From positions 62,001 to 126,000 of the forward strand of contig NZ_LJJE01000035.1 of NCBI RefSeq assembly GCF_001854765.1: a stretch of 64,000 nt of DNA, written 5' to 3'. Positions 1 through 8,606 of this stretch are shown piece after piece. Both the position numbers and the translations under genes were made by a program. The DNA comes from Vibrio sonorensis. GTDB taxonomy: Bacteria > Pseudomonadota > Gammaproteobacteria > Enterobacterales > Vibrionaceae. Every line of letters begins with the position of its first letter. Position 1 is the stretch's first letter. The notes beneath the pieces are model-generated. The model was not told the origin of the DNA and ran no database searches. It was given only the letters and a program-made list of their open reading frames with translations.

Positions 1-165
1 TACCGGAGTAATAAGCAAGTTATTGTGACCAATTGTGACTGGTTGATATGGCATTAATATCGTGAATGAGACAGTCGGTAATACGATAAACCGTTTGAAC
101 GGTAGACGGTGATTTTAGGGTCGCAGATCTTAGTCTTAGTGGCGCTTTAAAATGTTTAGATTGAG

Positions 166-199
166 CGCTGCAATTTCAGTGGAGGCTGAAATTGCAGCG
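166..199 (-). terminator. Perfect 14-bp hairpin after the TonB receptor gene
   Basis: Two perfectly complementary 14-base arms (166-179 and 186-199) with a 6-base loop lie just past the stop codon of the minus-strand receptor gene. The T tract that follows on the minus strand is weak, so this could be a terminator or a 3' stabilising hairpin. The remaining 165 bases to the window edge hold no gene that I can support, only a short palindrome (6-base arms, 2-base spacer) around 90-103. Confidence 0.6.
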
Positions 200-209
200 A
201 GTTAGAGGG

Positions 210-2168
210 TTAGAACTCAAAGTCGAATTTAAGGTAGAAAGATCGTCCTATTTCCGTTGCTTGGTAATCGAAAGTGGATTGGTCTAGCCTTTTATCGGTT
301 AGGTTAGTCACACCGGTTCTAACGATAAAGTTGTCGTTGAACTGATAAGAGCCACCCAATGACACAATAGAGTATGGGTCTAGGTTATTGTCTTTACCGT
401 CTTCTTGTTTTCCGGTGTAGTTTACGCTGGCAAATAAAGATAACTCCTCACTAGCCAACCAGTTCAGGTTGGCATTGGCTAACCACTCTGGAGTTAACGG
501 AATCGCTTTGTTGGTTTCTTTATTGTTAGAGTTGGTGTAAGTGGCATTCATAGAAAGCAGCCATGATTTGGTAATATCCAGCTCGCTTTCTAGTTCAATA
601 CCTTTGGTTTCCACTCTATCAACATTTTCGTATTGAATGATTTTGCCACCATTGAAGAAGGGGTCCAAATCTCTATCGATTAAGTCTTTCACATCGTTAA
701 AGAACCAAGTTGCCTGAACGTAGCCTCGTGAAGCGTAGTACATAGCTGAAAGCTCATAGGTTTTAGACGATTGCGCTTTGAGATCTGGGTTACCTATAAG
801 CGTGCAGCGACCTCCGCAACTTGGCAGAGAGAAATCTTTGGAAGATTGGAAAATGGTTGGCGCCTTAAATCCTTCACCGTAACCCCCTTTAAAAGTGAAG
901 TTATCCAAGCCGTTGTAGACCATGTACACCCTTGGGCTAAAGTCGTTGCCAAATTGGTTGTTATGAGTCAATCGACCACTGAGTGATGCCGTTAAGTCAT
1001 CGCTTAAACCGATTTCATCTTGCAGATACAAAGCACTTTGTGTGACTGAGCGAGTATCTGAATAGTCGCGATCGTTTTCAATATTGGTGTAGGAGATTTG
1101 CCCACCCAATGAGATAACTTGGCTTTCGAGTTGGCTGAGAACAAACTTGCCATCCAAAGTGTGGTTGTTTTGCTTGGCGTCATTGATGCCAGTGCGGAAG
1201 TTATCTTCGTCAATATTTGTGGTTTCATAGAAATAGCTAACATCAGATTCACCCCAATCCCAGTCTCTAAGATAACCTAAAGTGCTGGTGAACTTTTGAC
1301 TTTGGTACTCGCTGACAAATGTTTTGCCAGAGAAAGTCGGGTACTCGGTTCTATCGTCGTTGGCAAACGAAAGGTCGAGATAAAACTCATCTTGATCGCT
1401 GGCTAGCCAGTTGAACCCCGCTCGAAATGCTTGCCTTTGTTGTTTGGTTAGAGGCGAAAAATGCGTACCTGCGTTATCGGGATACCATGCACTACGGTCA
1501 CTGATATCTGCGGTAAAGTTGTAGAGCAAAACGTCTGGAATTATCGAACCGCTGATATAGATGTTACCCGTCTTTAGGTCGCCGTCGGCATCGCTGATAA
1601 CACTACTTGGACTGTTGTCTTGCGGAATTGTGTAAGAAACGCTACCCGCGACGTGAGTGTCATTGGTTGGCTCTTTTAAGATTACATTGACCACACCGCC
1701 AATAGCTTCACTGCCATATAGAGAAGACATAGGGCCGCGAACGACTTCAATTTGCTTAACCGCACTCATTGGAATACTTGATAAGTCAAAGGTCGCACCT
1801 CGAACAACGGCTTCGCTAGAGCTAACACGACGTCCATTAATCAGAAACAGGGTATAGTTGCCGTTTGAAGAATTTTGGTTTTGTAGGCCGCGAATAATGA
1901 TTCTCGGCTCTGATCCTGAACTCTTCGCGATATGAACACCGGGCACGCTTTCCAGCGCAGTAGTAACATCAGTCGCGGGCAGTTTTTCGATCTCTTCACT
2001 GGTCACTACCGAAATAGAAGCGGGCGCTTCTTTAATCGAGGTTTCGTACTGGTTAGCCGTAACGACAGTGGTTTTCATGTAGCTGTAATCTTCCTCTGCA
2101 TAGGCAGTCAATGAGAGACTGGCAGAGCAGGCTGTAACCACGGCAAGGCTTAATAGATTTAATTTCAT
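210..2168 (-). CDS. TonB-dependent siderophore receptor
   Basis: Outer-membrane receptor that would import a ferric siderophore using energy from TonB-ExbBD. A signal peptide covers residues 1-24 (cleavage after TAYA). It is followed by a TonB-box-like TTVVTA near residue 33, a plug domain (roughly 45-165, with the typical IEVVRGPMSSLYGSEAIGG block) and a 22-strand-type barrel that ends in an aromatic residue (FDFEF). At 652 aa it matches the catecholate receptor group that includes IrgA. It starts 20 bases after the esterase gene on the same strand, so the two are probably one operon, and the esterase suggests an ester-linked catechol such as enterobactin. The exact substrate cannot be read from sequence. 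Confidence 0.93.
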   Translation of the reverse strand: MKLNLLSLAVVTACSASLSLTAYAEEDYSYMKTTVVTANQYETSIKEAPASISVVTSEEIEKLPATDVTTALESVPGVHIAKSSGSEPRIIIRGLQNQNSSNGNYTLFLINGRRVSSSEAVVRGATFDLSSIPMSAVKQIEVVRGPMSSLYGSEAIGGVVNVILKEPTNDTHVAGSVSYTIPQDNSPSSVISDADGDLKTGNIYISGSIIPDVLLYNFTADISDRSAWYPDNAGTHFSPLTKQQRQAFRAGFNWLASDQDEFYLDLSFANDDRTEYPTFSGKTFVSEYQSQKFTSTLGYLRDWDWGESDVSYFYETTNIDEDNFRTGINDAKQNNHTLDGKFVLSQLESQVISLGGQISYTNIENDRDYSDTRSVTQSALYLQDEIGLSDDLTASLSGRLTHNNQFGNDFSPRVYMVYNGLDNFTFKGGYGEGFKAPTIFQSSKDFSLPSCGGRCTLIGNPDLKAQSSKTYELSAMYYASRGYVQATWFFNDVKDLIDRDLDPFFNGGKIIQYENVDRVETKGIELESELDITKSWLLSMNATYTNSNNKETNKAIPLTPEWLANANLNWLASEELSLFASVNYTGKQEDGKDNNLDPYSIVSLGGSYQFNDNFIVRTGVTNLTDKRLDQSTFDYQATEIGRSFYLKFDFEF

Positions 2169-2188
2169 TTTCTTTACTTTTCCATTTT

Positions 2189-3780
2189 TTATCTTTGGGT
2201 ATTACTGCTAAAAAGTGTGACTAAGCCTTCAGCCAGCATCACGCGCCAGCTAAAGTAATCATGACCGCTGGAAACCTCTTGAAACGAGACCGTGTATCCT
2301 TTGCTATTCAATGCGTTATAGAGCTGTCGGTTGGTGTTGAGAATGCTGTTGGATTGAGGCTCAGTTTCGAATCGCCCTGCATTGAGGTAGATATCAATCG
2401 GTTTTTTCTCTTGGGCTAACACCAAGTCTGTTACCCAGTTTGTCGTACTCTTAGTTTGGCGAGGTGCCCACCAAAAAGAGCCGGATTGACTTAGGACTTT
2501 TCCAAACTGTTGTGGGTGCTGAAATGCGATATACATGGAAGCCAAACCACCAAAACTCGAACCGGAAAGAATGGTATCTCGTGGGTTGGGACAGATTGAC
2601 CAAGTATCGCAAAGCCAAGGTTTAAACTCGTAAGCTAAAAAATCGGCATAGTCTTTATTTGGCGTTAACTCCTTGCTTCGCATACTGGGAAGTGGCGGGT
2701 TGATAAAGACAGCTCTCATTGGTGGGATGCGCTTGGCAGCAATGAGGTTGTCTAAAATTGTCGGGGTAGGAACTTTGTCCAAGTAGCATCGCCATCAAAC
2801 AGGAACAGCAGTGGGGCGTCACTATCAAGGACGTAAACCCCGTTAGGCTGGTAGAGGCTGTAACGTCTTGCCAACTCACTATTGGGACTCTGGTAAACAT
2901 GGTGAGAAACTTGCCCTTTTGGACTGCCACTGTCGGTCGTAACTGAATCCGATGGCGCATCGGCTAAAGTTAATGTTGATGCAGCACTAAATAGATTATC
3001 CCCTTGACCAAACAAAGGGTTTGGATTCAAAGGATCTGGCTGAGCAGTTGCTAGCACCGCTTTTCTCTGCTCGCGATTTTTATCCTGTTCAAGCTGAGGG
3101 ACATTTGGCGCAATTCGATAGGAAAGGCGAGAGTCACTCGGAATTTGAAAAGAACGAAACCAGATAGAACTTTCGTTTAGCTGGCTTAGGTGAGAATGAC
3201 CACCGTAGGGGGAACCTAATACGCGAACATTATTGGCTTTGCCATTAAACAAAAAAGTGACGATAGCTTTGTTGTCTTTTTCGTATTCCACCAAAGGCGT
3301 ACCAGCCAACGCTATCTTACTCCAAAACTCAGACTCTGCGTTTAAATTACCACGGCTCAGTTGAGAGGCCGTTTCTTTGATCAGTGGGCTAATAATGGCA
3401 GCTTCGGGTGAGAGGTATTGATTTTTCTTAAGCGCGAGAGGTTTTAGGAAAAACTCGATAGCAAGTTTTGGGTGCTGAACACCGTCGAACTTAACAACAT
3501 AAGTGTCGGCACTTTCCACTAGCCAAAAGATCTCTGTTTCTTTGGTTGTCGAGCGTATTAAATGCTTAACTTGCACGCCTTGGGAGTTGTATATCGCAAC
3601 GTTATCTAAATCGGTTTTGCTGCGAAGATAGCCCCGATAATAGCCCGGTTTAGATATAGGTAAGGCAACGTCTTGTGAGGGGTTGACCTCTAGGCTTATC
3701 GGCTTGTTAGTGTGCAATGTAGCAGCACTTACATTCACTGTTTTCACAAGCAATAGAAGAGTGAGAATCGTCCATTTCAT
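2189..3780 (-). pseudogene. Fes-type siderophore esterase with signal peptide, frameshifted
   Basis: Enterochelin-esterase family protein that would hydrolyse a ferric catechol siderophore to release iron. Residues 1-19 form a signal peptide (MKWTILTLLLLVKTVNVSA), so it is predicted to be periplasmic, unlike cytoplasmic E. coli Fes. An N-terminal Fes domain is followed by an alpha/beta-hydrolase domain with the GSSFGG nucleophile elbow, an acidic residue in NAGRFE and the SGHDYFSWR histidine region. As it stands the frame breaks at about 2774-2777 (stop at 2752). Adding one A to the AAA run on the coding strand restores ...WTKVPTPTILDN... and gives about 530 aa. The split looks like a one-base deletion or a sequencing error rather than two genes. 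It lies directly upstream of the receptor. Confidence 0.85.
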
Positions 3781-3797
3781 TAATAACTTCTCTGGTT

Positions 3798-3816
3798 AAT
3801 GATATTAATTCTCATT
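3798..3816. promoter_or_regulatory. Candidate Fur box
   Basis: A 19-base AT-rich element, AATGATATTAATTCTCATT, resembles the Fur consensus of repeated GATAAT-like hexamers. It sits 18 bases upstream of the esterase start, in the 119-base gap between the divergent esterase and AraC genes. Iron repression of the esterase-receptor operon would fit. The call rests on visual similarity only. Confidence 0.5.
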
Positions 3817-3899
3817 TATGCTAGGTTTATTTTGCAATCCAATACAGCAAAAACAGTTATTCAAAATGACTATATTGTTATTTAATTTGGCAACCTAAC

Positions 3900-4888
3900 A
3901 TGAAAAATCGACACGCCTCTTCCTTTAAAACAAGTACCCGTGTTCGCTGGGTGGAAGACGAGAAGCAGCAAAAAATGGTGACGGAAAGTGCGACGACTTC
4001 AGAGACTTTACTCGAAGGGGAGTTAGCCCATTACCGAGTCAAAGATAGCTACTCCCTGCACTGGGGAACGTCTACTGAGCTCATGGATTTCCAAGTGATA
4101 TCAGCGGCCAAAAAAGCGATGATTTTTATTGTACTTCTAGAAGGAAAGCTGGATTTTAGTTACGACGATTTAAGGTTTGAAATTAACGCTTGTGACGAAC
4201 CAGTTGGGGTGGCAGTAAACCTGACTAAGCCGGCAACGTTTAGGAGAGTGGTGAAAAAAGATAACCGAGTTACTAAGCTGAAAATTGTACTGCCGATTGA
4301 TTGGGTAACAGAAAGGATGGGGCGGAACGTCATGTCGAAGCGTTTATCAGCCAGCATTTGATGAATTTTAAGTTAGAGCCCAATAAAGAGATGTTGAGCT
4401 TGGTGGAAGAGGTACTTAAGTACGATAGCGAACTCGACTTGATGCAAAAGATGCAGCTAGAACTACTAACGCAGAAGGTATTGGTAGAAATATTTCAGCA
4501 GTTGCCGCCGTTCGAAGCCCTAGATGTGATGAATGGTAAAGTAGAACGAGCTAATCTCACTACCAATATCGAGAAATCGTTAAATGGTTTAGTGAACTAT
4601 ATCGAAGCCAATTTAGATAAAGATTTGTCGAATAAAGAGTTGGCCGAATACGTGACGACCAGCGAGTCGAACTTAAGGCGAGTGTTTAGAAATGCATTGG
4701 GTTGCAGCATCAAAACTTACATCAGACATCGAAGATTGGAAGTCGCCCGCCAACACCTTGAAAGAGGCGTCGCCTCGGTGACAGAGGTGGCTTATAACGC
4801 GGGTTACAAACACCCGTCGAATTTTACCAATGCATTTAAAAAAGCATTTGGCTATCCGCCCGCAATTTCAGTGAACAAGAAGGGATAA
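3900..4888 (+). pseudogene. AraC-family regulator of the siderophore locus, frameshifted
   Basis: AraC/XylS-type activator transcribed away from the esterase-receptor operon, so probably its siderophore-responsive regulator (PchR-like arrangement). The N-terminal half is a ligand-binding region. The C-terminal ~100 residues hold the two helix-turn-helix motifs (NKELAEYVTTSESNLRRVFR and the EVAYNAGYKHPSNFTNAFKK region). The frame is broken at 4312-4314: the upstream part reads on to a stop at 4361 and the C-terminal part continues in another frame. One extra A in GAAAGG restores ...VTEKDGAERHVEAFISQH... and gives about 329 aa, a normal length. A real disruption would cost the DNA-binding domain, but a base-calling error is equally possible. 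Confidence 0.85.
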
Positions 4889-4910
4889 AGATAACCCATG
4901 TAAAAGGCGA

Positions 4911-5159
4911 CTAGGTGAGAAGTTCAAGCTCGGTTATGTTGTCTATCGCTTGTTGGTTGGTACTGCCGCATACGACAGGGCAAGGCTTAAACTCGTGGCA
5001 CACCTTTGGTCTTTCCGGTTTGCCAAATAACTTGCAAAGGTTATCTTTATTGAGCTGTATACAACGCGTCCCCGCTGGTTTGCCGTTTGGCATACCGGGT
5101 ATTGGCGAAGAAATGCTAGGCGCGATACAGCAAGCCCCACACCCTAAACGACAGTCCAT
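4911..5159 (-). CDS. YkgJ-family cysteine-cluster protein
   Basis: Small (82 aa) protein of the YkgJ/zinc-or-iron-chelating family (CxxCxxCC-type cluster). The N-terminus reads MDCRLGCGACC, with further cysteines at TRCIQ, DNLCKLF, KVCHEF, PCPVVC. The family is thought to bind a metal cluster, and its biochemical role is not established. I chose the ATG at 5159 because a GGAGG lies 5 bases upstream; the in-frame TTG 12 bases earlier falls inside that ribosome-binding site. It is divergent from ycgN, another cysteine-cluster protein, across 130 bases. Confidence 0.85.
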   Translation of the reverse strand: MDCRLGCGACCIAPSISSPIPGMPNGKPAGTRCIQLNKDNLCKLFGKPERPKVCHEFKPCPVVCGSTNQQAIDNITELELLT

Positions 5160-5289
5160 AGATACCTCCAAAAAATGAGGCGCGATGGTATCAGAAAAAA
5201 AGCCTTGTAGCAGCTTAAAGTTTGCACTTGAACTTTTTGAGCGAGACAGGTATAAAACGCAACCTCCCTAGCAGTAAAGTACAGAGCAG

Positions 5290-5730
5290 ATGACGATTCC
5301 TTTTTGGCAAGCGAAAACCCTAGAACAAATGACCGAGCAAGAGTGGGAGTCTCTGTGCGACGGTTGCGGTAAATGCTGCTTGCACAAGTTAATGGACGAA
5401 GATACTGATGAAATTTATTACACCAATGTGGCGTGTAGTTGGTTGAACAGCAAAACTTGCTCGTGTAAAGATTACCCCAATCGATTTACTTCTGGTGAAG
5501 AGTGCACCAAGTTAACACGAGACGACGTGGACGACTTCGACTGGTTACCTCATACCTGTTCTTACCGATTGCTGGCCAGCGGCGATACCCTACCAGAATG
5601 GCACCCACTGATCACCGGATCAAAATCTGCCATGCACACCGCAGGTGAAAGCGTTCGCAATAAAGTGGTTTACGAAATTGACGTAGTGGACTGGGAAGAC
5701 CACATTTTAAACCATCCTAGCAGGGGCTAG
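5290..5730 (+). CDS. ycgN: YcgN family (UPF0260) cysteine-cluster protein
   Basis: Protein of 146 aa matching the UPF0260/YcgN family. It has a conserved CDGCGKCC cluster at residues 23-30 and further cysteines (VACSWL, KTCSC, EECTKL, HTCSYR). Function is unknown; a metal-binding role is likely from the cysteine pattern. The length is normal, so the gene is complete. Its last 35 bases are repeated about 2.3 kb downstream, which marks the 3' end as the attachment site of an integrated element that rebuilt the gene end on insertion. Confidence 0.9.
   Translation: MTIPFWQAKTLEQMTEQEWESLCDGCGKCCLHKLMDEDTDEIYYTNVACSWLNSKTCSCKDYPNRFTSGEECTKLTRDDVDDFDWLPHTCSYRLLASGDTLPEWHPLITGSKSAMHTAGESVRNKVVYEIDVVDWEDHILNHPSRG
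5695..5729 (+). repeat. attachment-site direct repeat, copy 1 (inside ycgN end)
   Basis: Thirty-five bases here are identical to 7971-8005, and five more bases upstream match at all but one position. The copy covers the last codons of ycgN up to the TA of its stop codon. Duplicated gene 3' ends flanking an integrase gene are the usual product of tyrosine-recombinase integration. Confidence 0.9.
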
Positions 5731-5849
5731 GCGTAGCAAGGTGTATCAAGGCTTTGCTTGTGGTCACTTCATCAATAATCATCAATATCTATCTATATTC
5801 TGAAAATTTGTGGACATAATGTGGACGTTTTATTGTCCACATTAGCCAC

Positions 5850-6554
5850 TTATTTGAGGTTCGCTAACGGGTTTTTCGTGACCACATCTTCTAGGTGATC
5901 GGGGGCTAGGTGAGCGTATCGCATGGTTTGTTTTATGTCACTGTGACCAAGGATTCGCTGCAGGGCGATAATGTTACCGCCGTTCATCATGTAGTAAGAC
6001 GCAAAAGTATGGCGCCGAACGTGGGCAGCTTGTTGCTTTAATCTTGGAATGTTCTTGGTAATAAAGCGATAGATTGTAGTGTAACCGATGTTAAATAGTG
6101 GCCCTGAACCCTCTTTGTAAATCACATCATAAAGTTCTGGGCTGATCGGTACCGAGCGATTCTTTTTGCCTTTCGTTTGAGTAAACGTCACTTTGTACTT
6201 GGTTAGTTGTGCGCCAGTGAGTCGAGACGCTTCACGGAAACGGACGCCAGTCGCCAAGCAAAGTTTGATGATCTTGTGTATGTCGTCGTGAAATTCGTGC
6301 GCTTCGGCTTTGACTATCAAGTTCTGCATTTCCTCTACGGTCAAAAACTCCATTTCCGTTTCATGCAGCTTGAACTGACGAACAGACTGCAGAGGGTTTT
6401 CACCTTTCCATTCGCCCATTCGTTGCAGTTCAACAATCACTGTATTTAGCAAGTCTTGTTCGTTGTTGCAGGTGCGAAACGTTACCGCCACTTTTCGCCC
6501 GTTCAGGTCTGCAACTTCTCCGGCAATGCGTCGAGTTCGATAATCGGTGAACAT
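5850..6554 (-). CDS. Truncated phage-type tyrosine recombinase (integrase)
   Basis: Catalytic part of a tyrosine recombinase, about 234 aa from the first ATG. The active-site set is all present: Arg in LATGVRFREASRL, Lys in TKGKKNRSVP, HVRRH, the second His in ILGHSD, and Tyr in TMRYAHL. Family members usually run to 320-340 aa with an arm-binding domain first. Here that domain is missing: the frame stays open upstream only to a stop near 6620 without another start codon, and the acyltransferase gene begins at 6705. It is therefore probably non-functional for site recognition. It faces the left attachment repeat 120 bases away, as integrases normally do. Confidence 0.85.
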   Translation of the reverse strand: MFTDYRTRRIAGEVADLNGRKVAVTFRTCNNEQDLLNTVIVELQRMGEWKGENPLQSVRQFKLHETEMEFLTVEEMQNLIVKAEAHEFHDDIHKIIKLCLATGVRFREASRLTGAQLTKYKVTFTQTKGKKNRSVPISPELYDVIYKEGSGPLFNIGYTTIYRFITKNIPRLKQQAAHVRRHTFASYYMMNGGNIIALQRILGHSDIKQTMRYAHLAPDHLEDVVTKNPLANLK

Positions 6555-6704
6555 AGCTGGCGTGACTTTTTGATAAAGCGGGTTTTGGTTTCTTCTTATT
6601 TTCGTCTCATAATCTCTGAGTTAAACTCTAGTGGTAAAGCCGTATTTAGTGTCGACAAACCTCTTTGAGATCTATAGTATCTTGAAGATTTTAATCAATT
6701 TATA

Positions 6705-7838
6705 ATGGCTATGACACACAATTCACTTACTTCCTCGGAACATATAAAACAGCTTGATGGCCTTCGTGGAATCAGTGCATTGATGATCATTGTGTTCCAC
6801 TTCTCAATTCAGTTCGCATCAGTTCACATATTCAAATCTTTTTACCTTTTCGTGGATGTGTTTTTTATATTAAGTGGGTTCCTCATTGAGCATTGTTACG
6901 GTAGAAAAAATAGGGAAGCTCTCGAACCAAGGGAATTTATAGTACGGCGATTCGCGCGCCTTTGGCCTCTGCACGTTTTCATGCTTAGTGTTTTCACAAT
7001 TGCATTTTTCTTTTCACTACAAGGGATAGTAGATAATAATAGCAACACAGTATTGTCATTTATTACGACCGTCTTTCTTGTCCAAAACTGGGGCGTTATA
7101 GAACTAAAAGGTTTGCCTTGGAACGGAGTTTCTTGGTCAGTTTCCTGTGAGTTATTCGTATATATTCTGTGGCTTGCAGTCAATAAATTTTTTTCGCAAT
7201 ATCGTGTTTTAGTATACGGCTGCTTAGTCATTGTTAGTTTGCTTGCATTACTTTCTACAAGTCCATATACCGTTGATGGTCATATCGCTACACACTATAT
7301 TTTAAGCCACGGTGTGTTCCGAGCAGCAACAAGTTTCTTCTTAGGCTCAATAATATGTGTCCTAATAACACATAACCCAAACATTCTAGGCCAACTTGGC
7401 AATAAGTTATTAATAGTAACTATGCTTGTAATGGGATTAATACATTATAAGATGTCAGCCTCTGACTATTTGCTATTAGACAAGTACTCATTGGGTTATG
7501 TGCTATTGTTAGTCGTACATCCATTATTAATGATATCTTTAGTTTCAAGTAAAAACGGGGGTAGTCGACTACTTTCATCAAAGTTACTTAGAGAAACTGG
7601 CCGCTTATCATATGGCATCTACTTAGTACACCCTATTTTAATGTATGGATTAACCTATTACATTACATCTCACTCCCTAGCATGGATGAGCTGGTTCCTG
7701 CTCTTACTTACATTTCTTCTGATAGTCTGTTTTGTCAGTGAACTGACATACCGTTTGGTTGAACTACCGGGCAAAAAATGTTTAATTCGATGGTTAAATT
7801 ATCCAAGACGATCAGTAACGAGGCAAACGCACTACTAG
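6705..7838 (+). CDS. OafA/YrhL-type acyltransferase 3 family membrane protein
   Basis: Integral membrane O-acyltransferase of 377 aa. The family transfers acetyl or other acyl groups to exported sugars such as O-antigen or exopolysaccharide. The opening motif (QLDGLRGISALMIIVFHFS, with the catalytic-type His32) and the FIVRRFARLWPLH arginine block are present, followed by about ten hydrophobic segments. There is no SGNH domain. The sequence is visibly richer in A and T than the flanking genes and lies inside the att-flanked island, so horizontal acquisition is likely. It may alter surface polysaccharide and hence phage or host recognition. The substrate is unknown. Confidence 0.88.
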   Translation: MAMTHNSLTSSEHIKQLDGLRGISALMIIVFHFSIQFASVHIFKSFYLFVDVFFILSGFLIEHCYGRKNREALEPREFIVRRFARLWPLHVFMLSVFTIAFFFSLQGIVDNNSNTVLSFITTVFLVQNWGVIELKGLPWNGVSWSVSCELFVYILWLAVNKFFSQYRVLVYGCLVIVSLLALLSTSPYTVDGHIATHYILSHGVFRAATSFFLGSIICVLITHNPNILGQLGNKLLIVTMLVMGLIHYKMSASDYLLLDKYSLGYVLLLVVHPLLMISLVSSKNGGSRLLSSKLLRETGRLSYGIYLVHPILMYGLTYYITSHSLAWMSWFLLLLTFLLIVCFVSELTYRLVELPGKKCLIRWLNYPRRSVTRQTHY

Positions 7839-7970
7839 TGATTTATATATTGTTCACTTTCAGTGATACAAAATCAGTGGTCAAATTTAGGAGTGGTCAT
7901 CTTTTGGACGCGAATCAACACGATTAACTCTAATTTATTGTTTCATAGCGATTCTTTTTCAACTCACTGA

Positions 7971-8005
7971 GAAGACCACATTTTAAACCATCCTAGCAGG
8001 GGCTA
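7971..8005 (+). repeat. attachment-site direct repeat, copy 2 (right end of island)
   Basis: Exact 35-base copy of the end of ycgN (5695-5729). After it the sequence diverges from that following copy 1. This marks the right junction of the island. Between the acyltransferase stop and this repeat I see no gene. Confidence 0.9.
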
Positions 8006-8077
8006 ACCAAAAAAGGTCACTGGTTGGGTGAATGAGTTACTGCCGTCTAAGTGCTAAATACGCGAAAGGGGTGGTTG

Positions 8078-8097
8078 CTCAGTCCGTCTGGACTGAG
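8078..8097. other. Perfect inverted repeat next to the 118-aa gene
   Basis: Eight-base arms (CTCAGTCC and GGACTGAG) around a GTCT loop, 27 bases past the stop of the minus-strand gene. There is no T tract on the minus strand, so it is not a typical intrinsic terminator; it may still define the transcript end. Confidence 0.45.
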
Positions 8098-8123
8098 TTA
8101 AAAAATGACAAGCGTTAGCTTAC

Positions 8124-8480
8124 TTAAAGTATGGCGAGTAGGATTCCGCCAACAGTTGCTGCCGCAGAAAGGAATTGTCCTGCTGAGTATGAACTGTCGT
8201 CTTCTTCCTTAATCTTTTCTGGGTGATCCATGCCCAACGCTCCGTGAGCGAAAGAGCTGACTTTGTCACCTACGGTTTTATCCGCATTCTCCACTTCTTT
8301 GCTGTCTTTTTCGATTTCTTTAAGTGCAGCTAGCAAGGCTTTGCCTTCTTCAGACAAAGTGACCTTGTTATGCTCTATCTTTAAAGGTGCACCTGCATCA
8401 TCAGCCGTCTGATTAGGGGATTGAGGCTTGACTTGTTGGGCCGGTGTCAGCTTTGCTGGCTCCATTCCTACTGGGGTCAT
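8124..8480 (-). CDS. Unrecognised 118-aa protein with C-terminal hydrophobic tail
   Basis: I do not recognise a family. The first ~40 residues are rich in Pro, Gln and Ala. The middle (about 42-80) is a charged, helix-prone stretch (LSEEGKALLAALKEIEKDSK). A short acidic and serine-rich linker follows. The last ~20 residues (SAGQFLSAAATVGGILLAIL) are hydrophobic with small residues, suiting a membrane tail or glycine-zipper-like helix. No signal peptide is visible. A good GGAG-type ribosome site precedes the ATG. The gene stands alone beside the island junction, and both flanks are intergenic. Confidence 0.65.
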   Translation of the reverse strand: MTPVGMEPAKLTPAQQVKPQSPNQTADDAGAPLKIEHNKVTLSEEGKALLAALKEIEKDSKEVENADKTVGDKVSSFAHGALGMDHPEKIKEEDDSSYSAGQFLSAAATVGGILLAIL

Positions 8481-8606
8481 GGTTTTCTCCTTACTACATC
8501 CTCACACTCTGTATCGACAGGGGTGTGAAAAACTTGTGCAAATTATTCCTAATTTGAATAAAAATCTACAAAGCAAAAATCGCGCCGACTTTTAAGAATG
8601 AAAAAA

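Larger units (their letters stand above)
5695..8005. mobile_element. 2.3-kb att-flanked mini-island or prophage remnant
   Basis: The segment lies between 35-bp direct repeats. It contains a C-terminal integrase gene facing the left repeat and an acyltransferase gene on the other strand. The acyltransferase looks AT-richer than its neighbours. Nothing else (excisionase, replication, packaging) is visible, so I read it as a decayed integrative element, possibly a satellite or prophage that lost most of its genes and kept one cargo gene. The left end is ycgN itself, and the right repeat is followed by what would be native sequence. Confidence 0.8.
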
